From positions 1-12,063 of the forward strand of contig JAHRVD010000085.1 in assembly GCA_019090845.1 (NCBI GenBank): a stretch of 12,063 nt of DNA, given 5' to 3'. The stretch comes from Marinosulfonomonas sp. GTDB lineage: Bacteria; Pseudomonadota; Alphaproteobacteria; Rhodobacterales; Rhodobacteraceae. Shown here piece by piece: positions 6,766 through 12,063 of this stretch (positions are counted from its first letter, which is position 1; each line of letters begins with the position of its first letter). The notes under the pieces were generated by a model. It made no database searches, was not told the origin of the DNA, and saw only the letters and a list, made by a program, of their open reading frames with translations. The position numbers and the translations under genes are program-made.

Positions 6766-7965
6766 CTATTTCCTGTTGTTCTGAGAAGCGGTTTGAAAGC
6801 CCGCTTGTGTTGTTGTTGCCAGCCGTGCGACCGCTTTGGTCAACGGTGAACGCGGGGCTACATTGGACAAAGGTTTACCCTTGTCCGAGGCCGCGTTGGC
6901 GGCCTTGGGATCATGGGGTAGCCAATGATCCAGCTTTCGCTCCAGCGCTTTGGCAGCTTCGCGGTGAAGCGACGACTGCATGAGTGGTTTCTTTTCGTGA
7001 TTGACGACGATCTGAACTGGCAGTGTCAGGTTGTCGGTGGTGAAAAAGTCGATCAACCGGCGGCTATGGCGAACTGACGATACGGAAATATCTGTTACGA
7101 TGATTAGCTCATCTGCCCGTTCAATGACCGCCTCGATCCAGCCAACAAGCGCGCGTGGCAGATCGACAATTACGTATTCATGAGACTGGCGTAGAGTGTC
7201 GAGGATTGCAGCGACCTGATCGGTGCGCAACGAATCCAACGGTGCAAATTTTGACGGTGCGGCCAGAACTGACAGACCGTTGTGCATGGTCGTCATTGAT
7301 TGACCAAGGAACGTTGCATCCGGAATGGTGCCGTCAAGCGCGAGCTGCAGCAGGGTATCCTGTTCGTCCATATCCAGAAATGAGCCAACAGTGCCAAATT
7401 GCAAATCCAGATCAACCAGCGCAACTTTGCCCGGCTTGACGGGGACACGTTTTTTATTGCGACCCTGAAGTTGGTCCGCCAGATTTACCGCAACTGTCGT
7501 CGAGCCCGCACCGCCGCGCGCCTGTGCGACGGCAATAATTTTCCCCATAGGTGCCTTGCCAGCCGCAGAAGCCTCTGATGCGTGGTCGATTTTGGATATT
7601 TGGTCGGCAATCTCGGCGCCGATCATTGAAATCGGAAGAACTTCGTCAACACCGGCGCGGTTGAGTGCGCGAGCCTGCGAAAGGGATATTCCGTCGTCGG
7701 CCATTGCCACAAGAACCGTTCCCTTGCCGCGATCCTTGGCGAGCGCCTGAATTGCACTGATATCGGCGTCACTCTCAGGGCTGGTCTGAAACAGAACAAT
7801 ATCGTAGTCCGCCGCCATTTTGACGGCCTTGCCATTGATCTGGGACAGGGTGGATACTTCGGTATCAATACGAATGTCAGATTTGTCCGACAATGCTGTG
7901 CCGATGGCGTCTGACACCGATTGTTCCGGCGAAATCACGAGGATTGATTTTGATTTCATCTTCAT
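6766..7965 (-). CDS. cpaE: CpaE/TadZ, MinD/ParA-like pilus localisation protein
   Basis: The 399-residue product has an N-terminal receiver-like domain (about 5-125) and a MinD/ParA-type P-loop domain (about 140-350). TadZ/CpaE proteins place the Tad machine in the cell, often at a pole. In the receiver-like part the usual phosphoacceptor strand reads DIVLFQTSPE, with Gln where Asp would be expected, so phosphorylation is unlikely. The deviant Walker A reads RGGAGSTT at 150-157: both usual lysines are replaced, by Arg150 and Ser155. Asp185 (VDLDLQFG) and Asp268 (VIVDLP) remain. Such degenerate P-loops are common in this family, and ATP binding without hydrolysis is possible. AAGGA lies seven bases before ATG 7965; a second ATG two codons in is possible. 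It lies 43 bases after the second TadE-like gene and 11 before cpaF. Confidence 0.92.
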   Translation of the reverse strand: MKMKSKSILVISPEQSVSDAIGTALSDKSDIRIDTEVSTLSQINGKAVKMAADYDIVLFQTSPESDADISAIQALAKDRGKGTVLVAMADDGISLSQARALNRAGVDEVLPISMIGAEIADQISKIDHASEASAAGKAPMGKIIAVAQARGGAGSTTVAVNLADQLQGRNKKRVPVKPGKVALVDLDLQFGTVGSFLDMDEQDTLLQLALDGTIPDATFLGQSMTTMHNGLSVLAAPSKFAPLDSLRTDQVAAILDTLRQSHEYVIVDLPRALVGWIEAVIERADELIIVTDISVSSVRHSRRLIDFFTTDNLTLPVQIVVNHEKKPLMQSSLHREAAKALERKLDHWLPHDPKAANAASDKGKPLSNVAPRSPLTKAVARLATTTQAGFQTASQNNRK

Positions 7966-7988
7966 TTTCTAGTCCTTCCGGGAAACAC

Positions 7989-8026
7989 TGTTCCCAAGTG
8001 GTGCGGCGTCACCCGTTGTTCCCAAG
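7989..8026. repeat. Short direct repeat at the TadE-like/cpaE junction
   Basis: The 10-mer TGTTCCCAAG occurs at 7989-7998 and 8017-8026, 28 bases apart. One copy lies in the last codons of the second TadE-like gene and the other in the 43-base spacer before cpaE. GGGAA at 7980-7984 and TTCCC at 7991-7995 could form a small five-pair stem just before the cpaE ribosome binding site. It may be a small duplication remnant; significance is uncertain. Confidence 0.35.
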
Positions 8027-8650
8027 CGCCAGATCTTCTGCAGGCAGTGAAACGCTCATCGTCGGAAATTGCAGGTTTGGTCCGGGCACATTGTTCCCCT
8101 GCGCACCCGCCAGGGCCGCGAAACCAGCCAGAGGCGATGTAAACTGAAAGTTCAGGTTTTGGATTTCCACTGTGATGACCGGCACGTAGGGGCCACCAAG
8201 GAACCCCAGTGCAGGGTCGAATGCATATGTGAAGCTCAGGTTGGCCGGTGTCGACGTGGTCGGCATCATACCGGAAATGGACGCCCAGATTTCACTTGTC
8301 GTCGGGTCGCCCGCATTCCCTGTGCATGTAATTGTTCCGGGGTTTGCACAGATTGTGGCGCCCGCACTGCACAGAGTGCCGAATTTTGGCGGCACTGTAT
8401 TGGCGGGAACCACGCCGCGCGAAATTGCGGTCGGAACACCTGCGCAGGCAGGTGGCCTGACGGCGGCAATCCGCGCCGCGCGCTGCATGGCCTTTTCGGC
8501 CATCACATATTCTGCGCCCATTCGGCCAAAATCAATCAGGCCAAAAAACATCAGCAAAAAGATCGGCAGCACGATGGCCAGTTCGACCAGCGTCGTCCCG
8601 CCCATATCGCGCGCAAATTTGCGGATGCTGTATGCCACGCGCCCGCTCAT
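8009..8650 (-). CDS. TadE-like pseudopilin, second copy
   Basis: This 213-residue protein has the type IV pseudopilin layout. A short basic leader is followed by a cleavage-type motif at Gly18 (MGG/TTLVEL, with Glu23 at +5) and a hydrophobic helix at about 21-40 (LVELAIVLPIFLLMFFGLID). The family is TadE (PF07811 type), whose members are cut by the CpaA/TadV peptidase and serve as minor pilins. The rest (41-213) would face the periplasm and has four cysteines at 69, 94, 101 and 109, enough for two disulphides. Its ATG overlaps the preceding TadE stop as ATGA (8647-8650). It could fill the TadF role, but I cannot separate TadE from TadF by sequence here. Confidence 0.88.
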   Translation of the reverse strand: MSGRVAYSIRKFARDMGGTTLVELAIVLPIFLLMFFGLIDFGRMGAEYVMAEKAMQRAARIAAVRPPACAGVPTAISRGVVPANTVPPKFGTLCSAGATICANPGTITCTGNAGDPTTSEIWASISGMMPTTSTPANLSFTYAFDPALGFLGGPYVPVITVEIQNLNFQFTSPLAGFAALAGAQGNNVPGPNLQFPTMSVSLPAEDLALGNNG

Positions 8651-9174
8651 GTTCCAAAAATCCGTGCCGCGTCCGTGACATTTGTCGTGATCTGCGGCAG
8701 GTTCTGGCCGCTTAGCGTGAACAGGCCAGCAAACGGAAATGTAATCGTGACATTTGCGGTGACCTGCGCCACCCCGGCCGGGCTGACACGGTAGGTTCCG
8801 GCCACACAGCTAAAGGATGGCGTGACAAAGTTCACCGTGACGGCCGTGGGGAAAACCGAGTTTCCGGAAATGCCCTGACTGACGATTGTTTGCAGTTGGG
8901 CGGAATACCCGGCAACCGAGCCACCGCTTGAACAGATGTCTACCGGCGCGACCCGTGACAGATACCGTGTTGCATCGCGCACACCGCTGATTGCGGCCTG
9001 AAAGGAAATCATCATCCGGCTGCCTTCAATGATCACAGCAAAGATCAAAAGCATCATCGGCAGGATGATCGCAAACTCAACAAGTGCGGCGCCGCGTTCG
9101 TCACGCGCAAATGCGCTTTTGCGGTCGCCAGCATTTCGTTTTTGCCCGGTGAATATATGTTTCATCGCTGCCAT
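8647..9174 (-). CDS. tadE: TadE-like pseudopilin, first copy
   Basis: The 175-residue product has a 28-residue basic leader ending at Gly28, then AALVEF with Glu33 at +5, and the hydrophobic helix AIILPMMLLIFAVIIEG. This is the TadE pseudopilin pattern, a substrate for the prepilin peptidase. The periplasmic part has two cysteines (81 and 123), a likely disulphide. ATG 9174 was chosen because it overlaps the TadG-like stop as TGATG, which indicates translational coupling. A GTG one codon earlier (9177) and an ATG three codons later (9165) are alternatives; no strong ribosome binding site decides. The downstream TadE-like gene overlaps by four bases. Confidence 0.88.
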   Translation of the reverse strand: MAAMKHIFTGQKRNAGDRKSAFARDERGAALVEFAIILPMMLLIFAVIIEGSRMMISFQAAISGVRDATRYLSRVAPVDICSSGGSVAGYSAQLQTIVSQGISGNSVFPTAVTVNFVTPSFSCVAGTYRVSPAGVAQVTANVTITFPFAGLFTLSGQNLPQITTNVTDAARIFGT

Positions 9175-10655
9175 CACCGGTACAACTGCACAACATCGCG
9201 AAAGATGCCGCCGGTTCCGCCAGTGCCCGCACCGGGACCACCGGCAGAGCCTACAATTTCAACCCACAGGTCCAGTGTCGGCGGTGATGATCCGTCATTT
9301 CCGACAGGCTCTGTCAGGAACAGGCGATAGAATTCCTTGACCGGCACGTTGTTGGTTTGGCCGACGACCGGATTTGCGTTGCAGTCAATTCCTGCGGCGA
9401 TGACGACACGGCGGTCCGGGTCAATTGACTGATTGTTGGAACACTGCGGACGGCCGGTTTCGGACAGGCCGGTCAAAATTGATTGTGATGATCCGCCGCC
9501 GCCAGCTGCGGTGATTTCATCCTTATAGTATTCGTAGCGGGAGTTCGCAGTCGGATGCGGATCAATACCGCCATAGTTTGCAGCCACATAAGCGGCCCGC
9601 CCGGTCAGCCAGTCTCCGTCACCGAACCTTGAACAACCCAGGCTGCCAAAACAATCATCGCGCGGCATTCCAAGTGTGTCGGATGAGGGTTGCGGGTTGC
9701 CGCCGACGCATTGTGGCCCGCCACCGCCGCCATTGTTGGGAACGATGCCCTTAATGACATTTGGCGCTGGTGGATAGTCGGTGTCGTTCTTCTTGCCGTT
9801 CATGATCGATTTGTAGATATCGAACCGCACGTTAAAGATGGCGTCTTCGATGCCGACCTTTTGTCCCGGCTCGGTATCCACCCCACGCTGAACGAAACAC
9901 TGGGTAATGCTGCCCTCGGCTCCGATCAGGCAGGCGTCAAGTTTGACACCGTTCAGCCCCGCGCAGGGACCGTTCGGAGAGACATTAATTTTCGCCGGAT
10001 CCAAAAAGCCGAAATCACCCGGCCCCCAGGCAGAGGTGCCACCACCACCCGAGCGCAGAAGGATCAATTCACCCACATGGCCGGCTGCCGTAAATGTTGG
10101 GCTGGGCAGGCAAAACATCAGCGGTGTGACGTCACAGGCGTATTGTGTGAAACCAGCAATGGCGATAGCGCTGACTTGATTGTTGGATGGCGCATTTCCA
10201 GTCAGCGCAAAGAATGCTGCGCCAAATGTAAAGTTCACTGTCTGCGGCACCGCCACAACACGCGCATAGATCGCGTCGTTGGGATCTGTCGTCAGGCCGG
10301 CGGCGATTGCGGCTTGGTCACTGGCTGGCAGCGTGTCGTAAAAATCGAGCGTGTAATTTGTGGGCCCGGTCAAATTTTTTGCACCGCTGCCAAAGGCCTG
10401 TGTATCAGAAATCAGGTTAGCAGCGGCTGCCGTTGCGCGTATTATGGCGTCGTTTTCACCGTCCAGCTCACCTGCGGCGGCAAGAGCGACGTGGTCAGCG
10501 TAAGACTGCAGTTCAGACTGTGTCGAGGCCAGTCGGCCAAAGTCAAAAGAAAGCGCGACAATGCCCAGAATGACAGCAATCGACACAGCCCAGAGCACGA
10601 GCAATGCACCAGCATCCTCCTGCCTAAACCTGTCGATGTTGCTGTCATGTTTCAT
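9174..10655 (-). CDS. tadG: TadG-like Flp pilus assembly protein, cysteine- and glycine-rich
   Basis: This 493-residue protein has the TadE/G-like N-terminus (Tad_N, PF13400 type): a short leader to Gly16, one membrane helix (about 17-38, ALLVLWAVSIAVILGIVALS) and the following FDFGRLASTQSELQSYAD. There is no Glu at +5, as is usual in TadG. The large outside part has ten cysteines (174, 182, 231, 242, 253, 316, 335, 341, 405, 425) and several Gly runs (203-206, 309-313, 385-388, 472-483). I see no von Willebrand A metal site, although some TadG proteins have one. It starts 21 bases after cpaB with GGGGAA as ribosome binding site, and its stop overlaps the first TadE-like start. A minor pilin or periplasmic anchor role is inferred. 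Confidence 0.85.
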   Translation of the reverse strand: MKHDSNIDRFRQEDAGALLVLWAVSIAVILGIVALSFDFGRLASTQSELQSYADHVALAAAGELDGENDAIIRATAAAANLISDTQAFGSGAKNLTGPTNYTLDFYDTLPASDQAAIAAGLTTDPNDAIYARVVAVPQTVNFTFGAAFFALTGNAPSNNQVSAIAIAGFTQYACDVTPLMFCLPSPTFTAAGHVGELILLRSGGGGTSAWGPGDFGFLDPAKINVSPNGPCAGLNGVKLDACLIGAEGSITQCFVQRGVDTEPGQKVGIEDAIFNVRFDIYKSIMNGKKNDTDYPPAPNVIKGIVPNNGGGGGPQCVGGNPQPSSDTLGMPRDDCFGSLGCSRFGDGDWLTGRAAYVAANYGGIDPHPTANSRYEYYKDEITAAGGGGSSQSILTGLSETGRPQCSNNQSIDPDRRVVIAAGIDCNANPVVGQTNNVPVKEFYRLFLTEPVGNDGSSPPTLDLWVEIVGSAGGPGAGTGGTGGIFRDVVQLYR

Positions 10656-10676
10656 GGTGTATTCCCCGGTCTGAAA

Positions 10677-11480
10677 TCAGTTGACTTCAACTTCCTCGAC
10701 TTCGCTTCCGCGACGTACCTTGATGGTTGTCGTTGTTTGCGTCTCTTCGACCGGGGATTTGTCGCGCATCAGGTCACTGAGGCGGATCGAATCCATTGGC
10801 TCATCGCGAACATCATTTAGCGTGCGCAGCGTCAGGCTAAGGGTGCCTGCCTTTTGGGCCAGCGCCAGCTTTTGGCCCTGTTCGGGCGATACTTCGACCG
10901 TCACTGTGCGGGCGATTTCAGGCTGGTCGCTTTGTTCATTGGTATCCTGATCAACACCGATAACGCGGATATTTTGCAGGATGGTGACAGCGCGCAGGGA
11001 CTCGTCGCGACCCTGGGTCAGGACAACGTCAACTGTGTCGCCCGGAGTCACAAAGCCGCCCACGGCGGTTTCTGCATCGACCTTGATGGCCATCGCGCGT
11101 GCATTCGGGCCGAGACCCTGAACGATGGTAACCTTTTCGCCAAAGTCCGAAATTTTGGATGCAAGGATCAACTCGCCCTGCGAAAATTCCCGTTTGGCCC
11201 GGCGCAAGGGCTGACCTGCTTTTGCGATCAGCATATCGACATCGGTAATCGCACCCGGTGGCACGGCTTCGCGCGGCCATGAAATGATTTGCAGCATCTG
11301 TGGCTGGATTGCCTGACCAAAAGGAATGTCGCGCCCGGCCACAACAACAGTGACAAGTGCTGACTGCGGGTTAGCGGCGGCGGTCGCCTTGGCGTCATTA
11401 AGATATTCGCGGGCTCCAAAGGCGGACCCGCCTGCAACTGCGACGCCCAAAACGGCGACGAGGACCGAACGAATTCCCAT
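10677..11480 (-). CDS. cpaB: Flp pilus assembly protein CpaB/RcpC
   Basis: The 267-residue product has an N-terminal membrane anchor or signal (about 4-22), an SAF-type domain near 43-113 (VVVAGRDIPFGQAIQPQML) and the CpaB/RcpC C-terminal domain with VTPGDTVDVVLT at 144-155. RcpC/CpaB is a periplasmic protein usually linked to the outer-membrane secretin complex, and may protect or shape the pore. AAGGAG lies seven bases before ATG 11480. It follows flp after a 154-base spacer with two stem-loops and is followed by the TadG-like gene instead of the usual secretin gene. The acidic tail (RRGSEVEEVEVN) is common in alphaproteobacterial members. The assignment is firm. Confidence 0.94.
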   Translation of the reverse strand: MGIRSVLVAVLGVAVAGGSAFGAREYLNDAKATAAANPQSALVTVVVAGRDIPFGQAIQPQMLQIISWPREAVPPGAITDVDMLIAKAGQPLRRAKREFSQGELILASKISDFGEKVTIVQGLGPNARAMAIKVDAETAVGGFVTPGDTVDVVLTQGRDESLRAVTILQNIRVIGVDQDTNEQSDQPEIARTVTVEVSPEQGQKLALAQKAGTLSLTLRTLNDVRDEPMDSIRLSDLMRDKSPVEETQTTTTIKVRRGSEVEEVEVN

Positions 11481-11573
11481 GATACAACTCCTTATGGTCG
11501 GCTGAGTTTAAAAAACTGGTTTGCCGGGCTGGCCACGTTCTGGCGCGGCGGATGTTTGCCCTGCGGGTCGTGT

Positions 11574-11601
11574 CGTCGGGGCATCCAGGGACACCCCGAC
11601 G
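11574..11601 (-). other. Second GC-rich stem-loop after flp
   Basis: CGTCGGGG (11574-11581) and CCCCGACG (11594-11601) form a perfect eight-pair stem with a 12-base loop. It lies directly downstream of the first stem-loop in the transcript and about 94 bases before the cpaB start. There is no T-run, so it is not a standard intrinsic terminator. mRNA processing, stabilisation of the flp message or partial attenuation are possible roles. Confidence 0.6.
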
Positions 11602-11605
11602 GGAA

Positions 11606-11626
11606 GGTCGGCCAAAGCGGCCGACC
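11606..11626 (-). other. First GC-rich stem-loop after flp
   Basis: GGTCGGCC (11606-11613) and GGCCGACC (11619-11626) form a perfect eight-pair stem with a five-base loop, plus one G-U pair in the minus-strand RNA. It starts eight bases after the flp stop codon. The position is typical of a 3' stabiliser or attenuator that lets pilin be made in excess of the assembly proteins downstream. No T-run follows. Confidence 0.65.
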
Positions 11627-11634
11627 CGTTCACA

Positions 11635-11811
11635 TTAAGGCATCAGGACGCCAGCGTTACCCATGCTGGTACCGATGGAAGTCGCAAGTGCAGCCAAAGC
11701 GGCTGTGCCAAGCGTAATCGCCAGAGCAATGGCAATACCATATTCAACGAGCGTTACGCCCTCATCGCAATGACGAAAGTCGATCCATTTTTTAAGCAGA
11801 TAATCGTTCAT
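11635..11811 (-). CDS. flp: Flp/Fap-type major pilin subunit
   Basis: This 58-residue protein reads MNDYLLKKWIDFRHCDEG, then VTLVEYGIAIALAI. The Flp processing site is clear: Gly18, then Glu23 at +5 and Tyr24 at +6 of the mature protein, followed by a hydrophobic helix. Cleavage by CpaA would leave a 40-residue pilin, polymerised by the machinery encoded next to it. Glu23 is the only charged residue in the predicted mature protein, and the C-terminal part is rich in Ala, Gly, Ser and Thr, ending GNAGVLMP. AGGAG lies six bases before ATG 11811. It is the first gene of the operon, upstream of cpaB. A Cys at position 15 in the leader is unusual. No second flp copy is in the window. Confidence 0.92.
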   Translation of the reverse strand: MNDYLLKKWIDFRHCDEGVTLVEYGIAIALAITLGTAALAALATSIGTSMGNAGVLMP

Positions 11812-11826
11812 GTTAGTCTCCTAAAA

Positions 11827-11832
11827 ATTATA
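11827..11832 (-). promoter_or_regulatory. TATAAT-like -10 candidate directly before flp
   Basis: The minus strand reads a perfect TATAAT, but it ends only four bases before the flp ribosome binding site AGGAG (11818-11822). If used, transcription would begin at or inside the ribosome binding site. The -35 region at the right spacing reads CGGTCG, which is poor. It may be just an AT-rich leader; the real promoter may be further upstream. Confidence 0.25.
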
Positions 11833-11839
11833 GGTGTTC

Positions 11840-11856
11840 CCGGTCACCCCGACCGG
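11840..11856. promoter_or_regulatory. Inverted repeat in the flp leader
   Basis: CCGGTC (11840-11845) and GACCGG (11851-11856) are exact reverse complements around ACCCC. It lies 18-34 bases upstream of the flp ribosome binding site. As RNA it would form a six-pair GC stem near the translation start; as DNA it could be a regulator site over the -35 position of the TATAAT candidate. Confidence 0.45.
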
Positions 11857-11946
11857 ATTAACAACCGAAAGTTCACCCCCGGCTGAAAACAACATTCTCG
11901 CAATGCGCTGGTTCGCGCATCGTCTGGAAAGCTGAAATTTACAATT

Positions 11947-12063
11947 TTAGGTTGAATTATCGCCGCGAAACTGCCGTATTGCGTCAGGAATGAGGCGCGG
12001 TCGGTCCAACATTGTGGCGGTCATGCCGTGCGGATTCGGGGTGAGTCGGCGCTTAATTCCGGC
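11947..12063 (-). CDS. Possible C-terminal end of an unknown upstream gene (cut by the window edge)
   Basis: One minus-strand frame is open from the right edge to a TAA at 11947-11949, giving 38 residues that end MLDRPRLIPDAIRQFRGDNST. The other two minus-strand frames hit stops within 42 bases. Charged and hydrophobic residues are mixed as in a real protein end. I do not recognise the family. The stretch is short enough to be open by chance, so this is only a candidate. If real, that gene would lie 135 bases before flp in the same direction. Confidence 0.3.
   Translation of the reverse strand, partial: AGIKRRLTPNPHGMTATMLDRPRLIPDAIRQFRGDNST

Larger units (their letters stand above)
11812..11946 (-). 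promoter_or_regulatory. Leader and promoter region of the pilus operon
   Basis: This 135-base stretch should hold the operon promoter. It contains the TATAAT candidate, the 11840-11856 inverted repeat, a second repeat ATGCGC/GCGCAT at 11903-11920 with a six-base loop, and an AT-rich repeat at 11935-11947. I found no full TTAA-N7-TTAA CtrA-type site and no sigma-54 motif. The exact promoter is not settled. Confidence 0.45.

Noticed and set aside
8009..8650. Second TadE-like gene named tadF
   Set aside because: It has the TadE pattern, but no sequence feature I can see separates TadF from TadE here, so no symbol is given.
8069..8794. Open frame of 241 codons on the plus strand
   Set aside because: It is antisense to the two TadE-like genes, with no ribosome binding site or recognisable domain.
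9690..10820. Long open frame of 376 codons on the plus strand
   Set aside because: It lies opposite the TadG-like gene and the end of cpaB, both with clear family features and ribosome binding sites. Its product looks like a random mix rich in Cys, Arg and Gly, with no domain I recognise.
11521..11886. Open frame of 121 codons on the plus strand
   Set aside because: It runs opposite flp, and its bases are explained by the Flp pilin, the two stem-loops and the flp leader.
11812..11946. CtrA binding site upstream of flp
   Set aside because: Only a single TTAA half-site (11858-11861) is present, without a second half at seven bases' distance.

Overview
The window reads as a chromosomal stretch from an alphaproteobacterium, most likely of the Rhodobacterales (Roseobacter-like) type. 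This is inferred from moderate-to-high GC, the style of the proteins, and a Tad/Flp pilus locus that uses CpaA/CpaB/CpaE/CpaF-type components. The species cannot be named from the sequence alone. Every gene I can support lies on the minus strand, so transcription runs from high to low coordinates. I saw no tRNA, rRNA, CRISPR array, insertion sequence or phage gene.

Layout in reading order (right to left). At the right edge, 11947-12063 may hold the last 38 codons of an unknown upstream gene. After a leader with inverted repeats comes flp, a 58-residue pilin gene (11635-11811). Two strong adjacent stem-loops (11574-11626) separate it from cpaB (10677-11480). Then follow a TadG-like protein (9174-10655), two TadE-like pseudopilins (8647-9174 and 8009-8650), cpaE/tadZ (6766-7965), the assembly ATPase cpaF/tadA (5363-6754), and the membrane platform genes tadB (4398-5366) and tadC (3380-4384). 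Most junctions are a few bases long or overlap (TGATG, ATGA), so this is one operon. After a 280-base gap rich in inverted repeats comes a second short unit: a LuxR-type regulator (2233-3099) and the prepilin peptidase cpaA/tadV (1740-2213). A 291-base gap with a perfect 21-base inverted repeat and a 17/18-base tandem repeat then leads to an unrelated metabolic pair: a zinc alcohol dehydrogenase (312-1448) and the start of a MmgE/PrpD-family gene cut by the left edge (1-305).

How the genes work together. CpaA should cleave the leaders of Flp and the two TadE-like proteins. CpaF powers assembly through the TadB/TadC inner-membrane platform, CpaE positions the machine, and TadE/TadG-like proteins act as minor pilins or periplasmic partners. 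CpaB normally acts next to an outer-membrane secretin. No secretin (CpaC/RcpA), no CpaD/RcpB and no TadD are present. The place where cpaC and cpaD usually sit is taken by three TadE/TadG-type genes. This is the most notable feature of the window. The rest looks like a normal Tad pilus with its own regulator. I see no wholly new system, but several non-coding structures (stem-loops after flp, inverted repeats before the regulator, repeats before the dehydrogenase) deserve a check.
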